Assembly (NCBI GenBank): GCA_964428895.1
Contig: CAYRZU010000061.1
Span: 1-21,154 of the forward strand
DNA: 21,154 bases
Reading direction: 5' to 3'
Source of the DNA: HyVt-337 sp964428895
Lineage (GTDB): Bacteria > Planctomycetota > Phycisphaerae > SM23-33
Each line of letters begins with the position of its first letter. The stretch's first letter is position 1. The notes under the pieces are model-generated. The model was not told the DNA's origin, searched no databases, and was given only the letters and a program-made list of their open reading frames with translations. The translations under genes and the position numbers were made by a program. Of this stretch, positions 1-6,801 are shown piece by piece.

Positions 1-1662
1 AACAACATCAACACGCTCGAGGGCGGCACGCACCTGTCGGGCTTCAAGAGCGCCCTGACGCGGACCATCAACTTCCATGCCCGCAAGTCCGACCTGCTAA
101 AGAACAAGTCCGTTCCCTCCGGCGACGATCTGCGCGAGGGGCTGTCGGCCATCGTTACAGTGCTGGTGCCCGAACCGCAGTTCGAGGGGCAGACCAAGAC
201 CAAGCTGGGCAATAGCGAGGTTGAAAGCTTCGTGACGCAAGTGGTCAACGAGCAACTAGCCGCCTGGCTGGAAGAGCACCCCACCGAGGCCAAGCGTGTC
301 ATCAACAAGAGCATCCAGGCCATGCAGGCCCGCGAGGCCGCCCGCAAGGCCCGCGACCTGACCCGCCGCAAGGGCGCCCTGTCTGGCGGGTCCTTGCCGG
401 GCAAACTGGCGGATTGTCGCAGCAAGGACATGGAGACCACCGAGTTGTTCCTGGTCGAAGGGGACTCGGCCGGCGGGCCCGCCAAGCAAGGGCGGAACTC
501 GGCCAATCAGGCCATCCTGCCGCTGAAGGGAAAGATCCTCAACGTCGAAAAGGCCCGGCTGGACCGAATCCTCAACTTCGAGCAGATCCAGATCATCATC
601 TCAGCGCTGGGGTGCGGCATCGGAACTGACGAGTTCGACGCCGCCAAGATCCGCTACGGCAAGATCATCATTATGACCGACGCCGACGTCGATGGCAGTC
701 ACATTCGCACACTGCTGCTAACGTTCTTCTATCGGTACATGAAGGACCTGATCCTGCAGGAGCGGATCTACATCGCGCAGCCGCCGCTGTTCCTGGTGAC
801 CCGCAAGCGAGACAAGGAATACGTCCTCAATGAAGCCAAGCTCCGGGAAACGCTGATCAGCCTGGGCCTCAAGGACACGCGACTGGAAATCCGCGACCTG
901 AAGACCAAGAAGCCCAAGGTTATCCAAAGCTTCGACGGAACCGACCTGGCCGAGCTGGTCGACCTGCTCAGCCAACTGGGCGAGAAAGTCCACATCCTCG
1001 AGCGGCGCGGCCTGCCGTTCGAACGGTTCATGGGTCGCAGAAGAGACGGCAAGCTGCCTAGCCACTGGGTCATGATCGGAAGTGACAGCCACTTCTGCTA
1101 CAGCCAGGCTGAATACGACGCTCTCCTGGCCGAACACACCGATGCCGTGGTCGACGGCGAGGAAGATACCGGCAACGGAAACGGCAATGGCAATGGTAAC
1201 GGCCATGCCGTTACGCGAATCCAGAAACGGGCCGAGCTGCACGAGGTCCGCGACATCGAGAAGCTCATCGCCGAGCTCGACCAGCGCGGCGTAACCGTGG
1301 ACGACTACTTCCTAATCCGCGAAGAACTCGTCACCGGCGAGATGCCCCCGGCCAAGTACGTGCTGGTCAGTGACGATGAGGAGATGCCCCTGGCCAACGT
1401 GGCGGACATCTTCCCCGGCATCCAGGAAGTCGGTCGAAAGGGCATAACAGAGATCAAGCGTTTCAAGGGCCTCGGCGAAATGAACGCCGACCAACTGTGG
1501 GAAACCACCATGGACCCCGAGAAGCGCACGCTGCTGAAGGTGGGCATCGAAGAGGCCGAGGAGACCGAACGTATCTTCACGCTACTGATGGGCGAGGACG
1601 TCACCCGCCGGCGAAACTTCATCGAAGACCACGCCCTGGAGGTCAAGAATCTCGACATCTAG
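1..1662 (+). CDS. gyrB: DNA gyrase subunit B, C-terminal part (5' end outside window)
   Basis: This is the ATP-driven subunit of type IIA topoisomerase, which supercoils DNA together with GyrA. The reading frame is open from base 1, so about 280 N-terminal residues (the ATPase domain) lie upstream of the window; 553 residues are visible. The TOPRIM domain shows EGDSAGG (457-477) and TDADVDGSH (676-702), which bind the catalytic magnesium. RFKGLGEMN near 1459-1485 and the tail ending in NLDI match GyrB rather than ParE. Between them, roughly 820-1440, lies a large insertion of the kind seen in Gram-negative GyrB. It contains an Asn-Gly repeat (about 1171-1203) that looks like a flexible linker. 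An internal ATG at 160 is not the true start because homology extends upstream of it. No terminator is visible after the stop; the tRNA-His promoter begins 20 bases downstream. Confidence 0.96.
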   Translation, partial: NNINTLEGGTHLSGFKSALTRTINFHARKSDLLKNKSVPSGDDLREGLSAIVTVLVPEPQFEGQTKTKLGNSEVESFVTQVVNEQLAAWLEEHPTEAKRVINKSIQAMQAREAARKARDLTRRKGALSGGSLPGKLADCRSKDMETTELFLVEGDSAGGPAKQGRNSANQAILPLKGKILNVEKARLDRILNFEQIQIIISALGCGIGTDEFDAAKIRYGKIIIMTDADVDGSHIRTLLLTFFYRYMKDLILQERIYIAQPPLFLVTRKRDKEYVLNEAKLRETLISLGLKDTRLEIRDLKTKKPKVIQSFDGTDLAELVDLLSQLGEKVHILERRGLPFERFMGRRRDGKLPSHWVMIGSDSHFCYSQAEYDALLAEHTDAVVDGEEDTGNGNGNGNGNGHAVTRIQKRAELHEVRDIEKLIAELDQRGVTVDDYFLIREELVTGEMPPAKYVLVSDDEEMPLANVADIFPGIQEVGRKGITEIKRFKGLGEMNADQLWETTMDPEKRTLLKVGIEEAEETERIFTLLMGEDVTRRRNFIEDHALEVKNLDI

Positions 1663-1681
1663 GCGGCCCCCGCCAACCGGA

Positions 1682-1710
1682 TTGACCGCCCGGCCCAACT
1701 TGGATATGAT
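1682..1710 (+). promoter_or_regulatory. Sigma-70-type promoter of tRNA-His
   Basis: The -35 box is TTGACC (1682-1687) and the -10 box TATGAT (1705-1710), with an ideal 17-bp spacer. The predicted start is near 1717, about 25 bases before the tRNA. It lies just after the gyrB stop, so the tRNA need not depend on gyrB transcription. Confidence 0.75.
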
Positions 1711-1742
1711 ACTCGTCTTCGCGTCGACCCCCGGCGTGACAT

Positions 1743-1817
1743 GGTGGCTGTAGCTCAGTTGGTTAGAGCACCTGGTTGTGGTCCAGGGGGTCGGGGGTTC
1801 GAATCCCCTCAGCCACC
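1743..1817 (+). tRNA. tRNA-His (anticodon GTG)
   Basis: The cloverleaf folds cleanly. The acceptor stem is GTGGCTG (1744-1750) with CAGCCAC (1810-1816). The anticodon stem CCTGG/CCAGG encloses a loop with GTG at 1778-1780, and the T-loop is TTCGAAT. The extra G at 1743 opposite discriminator C at 1817 is the hallmark G-1:C73 pair recognised by histidyl-tRNA synthetase. The 3' CCA is not encoded, since CGT follows, so it must be added after transcription. The first T-stem pair is a G-U wobble. Confidence 0.97.
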
Positions 1818-1821
1818 CGTA

Positions 1822-1860
1822 CGACAAAAGCCCCTGCTTGGCGGGGGTTTTTTGTTGTCC
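1822..1860 (+). terminator. Rho-independent terminator after tRNA-His
   Basis: The hairpin core is CCCCTGC (1831-1837), loop TTG, GCGGGGG (1841-1847), followed by six T at 1848-1853. The stem can extend outward because AAAA precedes it and GACAA/TTGTC flank it, so it could work in both directions. It separates the tRNA unit from miaB. Confidence 0.85.
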
Positions 1861-1890
1861 GCAAGTCGCCATCGGAACCGGCCGGCGAGT

Positions 1891-1899
1891 TGGTATGAT
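1891..1899 (+). promoter_or_regulatory. Extended -10 promoter of miaB
   Basis: TGGTATGAT at 1891-1899 fits the extended -10 pattern (TG, one base, then TATGAT). No good -35 is seen at 17 bp, as expected for this class. The predicted start is near 1906, leaving a leader of about 20 nt before the ATG at 1927. Confidence 0.55.
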
Positions 1900-1926
1900 G
1901 GAAGCTTGGGGCCTGCGGAACGATCC

Positions 1927-3315
1927 ATGAAGGTCTACCTAGAGACACTGGGCTGTCAGATGAACCGGCTCGATAGTGAGTTGGTCCGGTCGCGGCTGCG
2001 CGCCAGCGGCCATGAGATGGTGGCCGAGGCGTCTGAGGCCGACGTGGTGCTCTACAACACCTGCAGCGTCCGCGACCATGCCGAGCAGAAGGTGCTCAGT
2101 CGCCTCGGGGCGGACGGCCAGCGCAAGGCGGCCGGCAAGCGGCTGATCGTGGGCGTGCTGGGGTGTATGGCCCAGCGGATGGGCACACAGCTCCGCCAAG
2201 CCGCCCCGTGCGTGGACATCATCTGCGGGCCCGGTCAATTGGCGCGGCTGCCGCAGATGTTGGAAGTCGCCGCTGACGGGGAAGTGGCCGTCGCGCTCGA
2301 CCCGGACCGTCGCGACCACCCCAAGGCCACCCCCTCCGACGACGAGAATGACTGGATCGACATGGTCCGCGACGCTGAAGATACGCCGACAGCCTCGCAG
2401 GCTTTCATCCGCGTCGCGCGTGGGTGCGACCGGTTCTGCACCTACTGCATCGTGCCGTTCGTTCGCGGGCCGGAAATCTCGCGCCCGCCCGACCACCTAA
2501 GCCACGAGGCCCGCCGCCTGGTCGACGCGGGCAAGACCGAAATCACGCTGCTGGGGCAAACCGTCAACCAATACCGCCACGAATCCGACGGCTCGACCAC
2601 GCGCTTCAGCGATCTGCTGCACATCCTAGCCGACACGCCCGGCCTGCGGCGGTTGCGATTCGTCACCAGCCATCCGGTGGACTTCACCGACGACGTCCTG
2701 CAAGCGATGGCTGAGTTGCCCAATGTCTGCGAGTACCTGCACGTGCCCGCCCAGTCCGGATCGGACGCCGTGCTCAAGAGCATGAACCGCGGCTATACCC
2801 GGGCCGAATACGACGACCTGATCGACCGCGCCCGGACCATCGTGCCGGGCATCGTGGTCGCGGGCGATTTTATCGCGGGCTTCCCCGGCGAGACCGAGGC
2901 CGATCACCTTCAATCCGTCGATCTGATTCACCGAAGCGCCTACAAGAACTCCTTCATCTTCAAGTATTCGCCGCGGCCGGGCACGCCGGCGGCCAAGCGA
3001 TTGGCCGATGACGTTGCCGAGGATGTCAAGAAGCGCCGCCACAGCGAATTGCTGGCCGCCCAGGACGCCGTGGGCCTCACGCACCACCGCGCTTACATTG
3101 GCCGACAGGTGGAAGCATTGATCGAAGGCCCCAGCCCCCGCGCCGCCAAGCAGCCGACGCCCGCCCCGGCCGGCCAGACCCAAATGCTCGGCCGAACGCG
3201 CGGCGATCACATTGTGGTCTTCGATGGGGCCGAAAGCCTAGCCGGGCAATACGTCCGCGTCGATGTCCACGACGCGACGCATCTGGTCCTTCTCGGCCAA
3301 CGGGCGAAGGTCTAA
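1927..3315 (+). CDS. miaB: tRNA-2-methylthio-N6-dimethylallyladenosine synthase MiaB
   Basis: This radical-SAM methylthiotransferase converts i6A37 to ms2i6A37 in tRNAs reading UNN codons. The protein has 462 residues, the usual length. The N-terminal UPF0004 domain carries the three cluster cysteines C10 (ETLGCQMN), C46 (NTCSV) and C80 (LGCMAQ). The radical-SAM motif is C167-x3-C171-x2-C174 in RGCDRFCTYCIVPFVRG. LLGQTVNQY and the PEISRP region favour MiaB over MtaB or RimO. A C-terminal TRAM domain follows from about residue 395. The start at 1927 is chosen because homology begins there; the frame is open upstream, but that part overlaps the tRNA and its terminator. The Shine-Dalgarno sequence is weak. 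The 3' end overlaps the convergent gene by four bases. Confidence 0.95.
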   Translation: MKVYLETLGCQMNRLDSELVRSRLRASGHEMVAEASEADVVLYNTCSVRDHAEQKVLSRLGADGQRKAAGKRLIVGVLGCMAQRMGTQLRQAAPCVDIICGPGQLARLPQMLEVAADGEVAVALDPDRRDHPKATPSDDENDWIDMVRDAEDTPTASQAFIRVARGCDRFCTYCIVPFVRGPEISRPPDHLSHEARRLVDAGKTEITLLGQTVNQYRHESDGSTTRFSDLLHILADTPGLRRLRFVTSHPVDFTDDVLQAMAELPNVCEYLHVPAQSGSDAVLKSMNRGYTRAEYDDLIDRARTIVPGIVVAGDFIAGFPGETEADHLQSVDLIHRSAYKNSFIFKYSPRPGTPAAKRLADDVAEDVKKRRHSELLAAQDAVGLTHHRAYIGRQVEALIEGPSPRAAKQPTPAPAGQTQMLGRTRGDHIVVFDGAESLAGQYVRVDVHDATHLVLLGQRAKV

Positions 3316-4121
3316 CTCAGTCTTTCGATCAGCTCTCGCAGCGGGTCCGCCGTCGGGACCGGCGCGAAGATCAACCACGCGATGTTGACGCCCACCACCA
3401 GATCGTATCCCCAACTCATGCGAGGCCATCGCCACAAGCGAATCCACATCCACCAAGGCCCTTGGCGCGGATCGTCGACGGTGGCCTTGCCCCCCAGCTT
3501 TCGCCGGGTGTAGTCGATCCGCCGCAAGGCGGTGAACATCGGCGAGAAGGCCTGCTGGGTCAGCAAGGCCGGCATGTTGTGGGCGAAGGTGGCGATCAGA
3601 ATGGCCGCCGCCCGCTCCCCCCGCTGCCAGAAGCCTACCTGACACGCGTTGATCAGGTCTTCGGCCCGGGCCCGGGTGTAGGAAATCATGATCGCACTGA
3701 ACATCGCCAACCAGCACAGCACCATGAAGGTCACGTTGGCCGGCGACTGCAGCACGTAGAACACGCTGATACCCAGGTAGATCACAAAGTCGCCGTAGCG
3801 GTCGAGCGTGCTATCCAGGAACGCCCCGAAGGTGGTCTTGAGGTCGCCCAGCCGCGCCACCGCGCCGTCGAGCATGTCACACGCCATGGCCAGGATCAGC
3901 ATTCCCGCAGCCGTCAAGGGCCAAGCGCTGGCCCCGGCGCCCACGCGCCAACTCCAGGCGAACGCATCGCCGGCGCCCAGCGCATAGCAGACCGCCGCGG
4001 CGAAGGTGATGCACATACCCGTCATGGAGATGCCGTTGGGGCGCACGCCGAGGCGGATCAGGCCGCGGGCGATGAAGTCGCGTGCGATGGAGAACCCGGC
4101 GCCGATGCCTCGACCGATCAT
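3312..4121 (-). CDS. CDP-alcohol phosphatidyltransferase, probable phosphatidylinositol-phosphate synthase
   Basis: This membrane enzyme of 269 residues joins a CDP-activated diacylglycerol-type donor to an alcohol. The full family signature is present: D82-x2-D85-G86-x2-A-R90-x8-G99-x3-D103-x3-D107, whose aspartates bind the metal and CDP. Several hydrophobic segments surround it. The downstream pattern SYTRARAE followed by GERAA resembles the inositol-phosphate-binding region of actinobacterial PIP synthases. The gene begins 12 bases after the stop of the inositol-3-phosphate synthase gene, so inositol phosphate is the likely acceptor. The C-terminal part beyond about residue 185 is longer than in typical PIP synthases and includes a Trp-rich stretch. 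PgsA (phosphatidylglycerophosphate synthase) is the main alternative. Family membership is sure; the substrate is inferred from the neighbour. Confidence 0.85.
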   Translation of the reverse strand: MIGRGIGAGFSIARDFIARGLIRLGVRPNGISMTGMCITFAAAVCYALGAGDAFAWSWRVGAGASAWPLTAAGMLILAMACDMLDGAVARLGDLKTTFGAFLDSTLDRYGDFVIYLGISVFYVLQSPANVTFMVLCWLAMFSAIMISYTRARAEDLINACQVGFWQRGERAAAILIATFAHNMPALLTQQAFSPMFTALRRIDYTRRKLGGKATVDDPRQGPWWMWIRLWRWPRMSWGYDLVVGVNIAWLIFAPVPTADPLRELIERLS

Positions 4122-4133
4122 GGGTGGGTGGCC

Positions 4134-5324
4134 TTACGGGTTGGACGGGCTGCTGGGCTTGTGGGGGTACAGGCCGTTCGCGCAGACATTGGTGGTCAGT
4201 CGGCCGGGCTTGGTGTTGGCGGCGATGAACTCCTCCACCATCTGGCGGGCCACGGCGTCGGTGAATTGCAGGGGCGGATGCTTCATGGTGTAGGCGCTGA
4301 CCGAATCGATGGGCCCGGCCAGGCCTGCCTCCCGGGCGAGCCGGCAGCAGCGGATCGCGTCGATCACCACGCCGCCGCTGTTGGGGGAGTCTTCCACGCT
4401 CAGCCGCAACTCCAGATTCATCGGCACGCCGCCAAAGCCCCTCCCTTCCAGCCGGCAGAAGCAGATCTTGTTGTCCTTCTGCCAGGGCACGTAGTCGCTG
4501 GGACCGATGTGGATCTGATCGTCCGGCAAGGGCACGTCCAGCTGCGACTGGACAGCCTCGGTCTTGCTCTCACGCTTGGACTCCAGCCGAGAGCGATTGA
4601 GCATGTTCAGGAAGTCGGTATTGCCGCCGGTGTTGAGCTGGTAGGTCGCGTCGATGTTTACGCCGCGCTCGTGCATTAGCCGGGCCAGCACGCGGTGAAC
4701 GATGGTGGCGCCGACCTGGGCTTTGACGTCGTCACCGATGCAGGGGATACCGGCCTCGCGGAACCGCCCGCCCCAGGTCGTGTCCGAGACGATAAACACA
4801 GGAATGCAGTTGATCAGGCTGACCCCCGCAGCCAGGCAGCACTCGGCGTAGAACTCGGTGGCCTGTTGCGAGCCCACGGGCACGTAATTCAGCAGGACCT
4901 CCACGCCCGCGGCCCACAGCGCCCGGACCACTTGAGCTTGCGTGGCATCGGGGCGGTCGGCTACCACAAATCGCTTGTCTTCCGGATGGTCGGCCATGTG
5001 GTCGGCCACACCGTCCAACTGATTGCCCATCTGGACGATCACGTCGTCGCAACGAAGGTCCGGAAAGAACACCTGGGTGTTATTGGGGGGAGCGAGAATG
5101 GCTTCGTGCAGTGGTCGACCCACTTTGCGGGCGTCGATGTCGAACGCCGCGACAACCTTGACGTCGGCGGGCGTGAATCCCCCAAGGACCGGATGCATCA
5201 GGCCGAGCCCAAGGTCGTCGGCGCCGTCGGCCATCTGTTGGCCGTAGTACCCGATGCCCTGCACCAGCGAGGACGCACAATTACCCACGCCGACGATGGC
5301 GACACGAATGTCGTTACTGTCCAT
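4134..5324 (-). CDS. ino1: Inositol-3-phosphate synthase (Ino1/MIPS)
   Basis: This cytosolic NAD-dependent enzyme isomerises glucose 6-phosphate to myo-inositol phosphate, the first step of inositol synthesis. The 396-residue protein follows the actinobacterial/archaeal form of the family. The N-terminal nucleotide-binding VGVGNCASSLVQG is near residues 11-23. Further matches are LPVGS-like NYVPVGSQQA, GDDVKAQVGATIVHR, LNTGGNTDFLNML, HIGPSDYVPW, the catalytic-region DSPNSGGVVIDAIR, and the C-terminal MKHPP. The start at 5324 fits the family N-terminus; no strong Shine-Dalgarno is visible. It probably heads a two-gene operon with the downstream CDP-alcohol phosphatidyltransferase, supplying its acceptor. 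Confidence 0.94.
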   Translation of the reverse strand: MDSNDIRVAIVGVGNCASSLVQGIGYYGQQMADGADDLGLGLMHPVLGGFTPADVKVVAAFDIDARKVGRPLHEAILAPPNNTQVFFPDLRCDDVIVQMGNQLDGVADHMADHPEDKRFVVADRPDATQAQVVRALWAAGVEVLLNYVPVGSQQATEFYAECCLAAGVSLINCIPVFIVSDTTWGGRFREAGIPCIGDDVKAQVGATIVHRVLARLMHERGVNIDATYQLNTGGNTDFLNMLNRSRLESKRESKTEAVQSQLDVPLPDDQIHIGPSDYVPWQKDNKICFCRLEGRGFGGVPMNLELRLSVEDSPNSGGVVIDAIRCCRLAREAGLAGPIDSVSAYTMKHPPLQFTDAVARQMVEEFIAANTKPGRLTTNVCANGLYPHKPSSPSNP

Positions 5325-5412
5325 GGAACTGATCCCATCACGGCGAGCGGCATCGCTGCCAGGCCGCTCACGACTCCCGACACAGAGCGAAGACTTCCTC
5401 TATATGCAAACG

Positions 5413-5442
5413 ATTCTAGGAACTCCCACCGGCGGGCGTCAA
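5413..5442 (-). promoter_or_regulatory. Sigma-70-type promoter of the ino1 operon
   Basis: On the minus strand, TTGACG (5442-5437) and TAGAAT (5418-5413) are spaced 18 bp apart. Each box matches five of six consensus bases. The predicted start is near 5406, giving a leader of about 80 nt. I found no convincing plus-strand promoter for the divergent gene in the same 220-base intergenic stretch. Confidence 0.6.
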
Positions 5443-5544
5443 CCGGCCTTTGCCGGGACCTCGCCGCTGTTGGCGCACACGCTTCTTGTTTCCGGTGCGG
5501 GCATGGCGCAAACTGGTCGGACCCCCACGGGGGATTCCCTCGAT

Positions 5545-6360
5545 ATGCCCAAAGACAAGATCATTCTTCGGACACTCATCGTCGCCCGGTGGACTGGACT
5601 GGTGCTGGTGGTGCTTTGCGCGGCCTTCTATCTGCTGATCAGCTGGACTCCCCCGAGCTATCGCCCGCCACGGCTGCCTCAAGAGCAGCGATACCTGCTG
5701 GCCAAGGAGTTCATTGGCGAGATGACCGCCTTTTCCAACGCGGCCCAGTATAACGAGCCCTATGAATGGCCCATTCAGGAGGATCGCCTCAACTACTACC
5801 TGGCCAGCCTGGATGACATTGTTTCCTTCCGCCCCGGCCACAAGCCCGGGGAGGTCAAGAAGGTGCTGGATACGGCCGGACTGTCCGAGCCCATGATCAC
5901 CCTCAGCAAGGGCACGATGACGATCATGCTGCGATCCCACGCGCACGGGAAGGTGGTCTCGGCCGACATTTCGCTGGACATGACCGACGATGGCGACATT
6001 CAGATTCGCCTGGAAGGCTCGCGGGTCGGCGTCATGCCTATCCCACGGATGCTCATCCGCCCGCGCCTGGAGGAGTTCAAGGACGAACTCAAGGAGCGGA
6101 TACAGCGAATCGCCCAAGACCAGGCCGAGGGAGCTCGCGGCGACAAGGTGATCGGAATCGGGTTGCCGTCGATCGAAGAACTGCTGGCGTACCTCATCGC
6201 GGCCATCGACGAAGAACCCCTGCCCGTCGACCGGATCGAGATCGGTGACGACCGCTATATCAGCGTGGATGATATTCTCATCGAGCCTGGCCGACTGCTG
6301 ATCCGCATTGTTCCGGCCCCGGACGAAATCGTCGGCCCCGATTGGCCGAACGAAAGCTAG
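5545..6360 (+). CDS. Unrecognised membrane-anchored protein, possibly DUF2140/YpmS-like
   Basis: I do not recognise this 271-residue protein with certainty. A basic N-terminus is followed by one hydrophobic helix (about residues 13-34), so it should be anchored in the inner membrane with the rest outside the cytosol. The middle (about 115-175) alternates short strands and ends in GSRVGVMPIPRML. This recalls the DUF2140/YpmS family, which also has one N-terminal helix and a GxLPLP-like motif; the resemblance is weak. A charged helical segment (about 172-195) follows. The start at 5545 is chosen because it places the helix at the N-terminus. In-frame starts at 5503 and further upstream exist, and a GGGGGA 10 bases before 5545 is the only ribosome-binding candidate. 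A small CCCC/GGGG hairpin lies just upstream (about 5522-5533). It ends one base from the convergent gene. Confidence 0.65.
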   Translation: MPKDKIILRTLIVARWTGLVLVVLCAAFYLLISWTPPSYRPPRLPQEQRYLLAKEFIGEMTAFSNAAQYNEPYEWPIQEDRLNYYLASLDDIVSFRPGHKPGEVKKVLDTAGLSEPMITLSKGTMTIMLRSHAHGKVVSADISLDMTDDGDIQIRLEGSRVGVMPIPRMLIRPRLEEFKDELKERIQRIAQDQAEGARGDKVIGIGLPSIEELLAYLIAAIDEEPLPVDRIEIGDDRYISVDDILIEPGRLLIRIVPAPDEIVGPDWPNES

Positions 6361-6361
6361 C

Positions 6362-6727
6362 CTAAGCGATTCGCGTCAGCCGCCACCTCCCCGGCCCATC
6401 CGCCTCTTCAACGAGTTCGAACGACCCCGCCAGGGCCTGCCCCGCTAGCTCGACCACGCGCCGCGTCGGCTCGTCCGTCTGCGTGGTGTAGCGGCCCTGC
6501 TCGATGCGCTCGACGCGGCCCCGGTCTTGGCTGACCGGGCCTTCGTACGATAGATACGCCAGCCGGTGGTCGGGCAAGGCCTTTGCCTCGGCGGCCTCGC
6601 CGATGGTCAACTCAGCCGGATTGACCGCCACCTGCCAGGTCGCCAGCGCATCGCCCGCCTGCAGCATCAGGTCGTAATGCACCGGACCGTAATCGCAGTG
6701 ACGGAGAATGACGAACTCGTCGGCCAT
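6362..6727 (-). CDS. Stand-alone LigD 3'-phosphoesterase-like domain protein
   Basis: The 121-residue protein resembles the phosphoesterase domain that, in bacterial LigD, trims 3' ends during non-homologous end joining. FVILRHCDYGPVHYDLML aligns with the LigD pattern where two histidines and HYDLRLE form the manganese site, and DHRLAYLSYEG aligns with the second histidine/tyrosine region. Two deviations stand out: the spacing between the first two histidines is one residue longer, and the Arg of DLRLE is Met (DLML). Activity is therefore uncertain. There is no ligase or polymerase domain. An upstream in-frame start at 6784 exists, but a TACAAT box ends seven bases before 6727 and homology begins there, so 6727 is preferred. 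It diverges from purB. Confidence 0.75.
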   Translation of the reverse strand: MADEFVILRHCDYGPVHYDLMLQAGDALATWQVAVNPAELTIGEAAEAKALPDHRLAYLSYEGPVSQDRGRVERIEQGRYTTQTDEPTRRVVELAGQALAGSFELVEEADGPGRWRLTRIA

Positions 6728-6733
6728 GCGAGC

Positions 6734-6763
6734 ATTGTACCCGCCGCCGGCCGTGTCCGTCAG
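6734..6763 (-). promoter_or_regulatory. Promoter of the LigD-phosphoesterase-like gene, start-codon proximal
   Basis: On the minus strand, CTGACG (6763-6758) and TACAAT (6739-6734) are 18 bp apart. Only six bases separate the -10 box from the ATG at 6727, so transcription would begin at or next to the start codon. No Shine-Dalgarno is present. Confidence 0.6.
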
Positions 6764-6765
6764 GC

Positions 6766-6794
6766 GTGACAGCCGCCGGGCCAACTGATAAAAT
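6766..6794 (+). promoter_or_regulatory. Promoter of purB, start-codon proximal
   Basis: GTGACA (6766-6771) and TAAAAT (6789-6794) are separated by 17 bp, with a TG extension at 6786-6787. The predicted start is 6800-6802 and the purB ATG is at 6802, so the mRNA may be leaderless. The -35 box lies two bases from the -35 box of the divergent promoter. Confidence 0.7.
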
Positions 6795-6801
6795 CAGCCC
6801 C

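Noticed and set aside
1741..1926. Open frame upstream of miaB that would extend the protein by 62 residues.
   Set aside because: It runs through the tRNA-His gene and its terminator, and MiaB homology begins at 1927.
3462..4679. Long plus-strand open frame opposite the inositol-lipid genes.
   Set aside because: The translation is rich in His, Arg, Gly and Ala with no motif, while the minus strand has two clear families. It is a GC-driven shadow.
5522..5533. Short CCCC/GGGG hairpin before the unassigned membrane protein considered as a terminator.
   Set aside because: No T-run follows and no gene on that strand ends just upstream.
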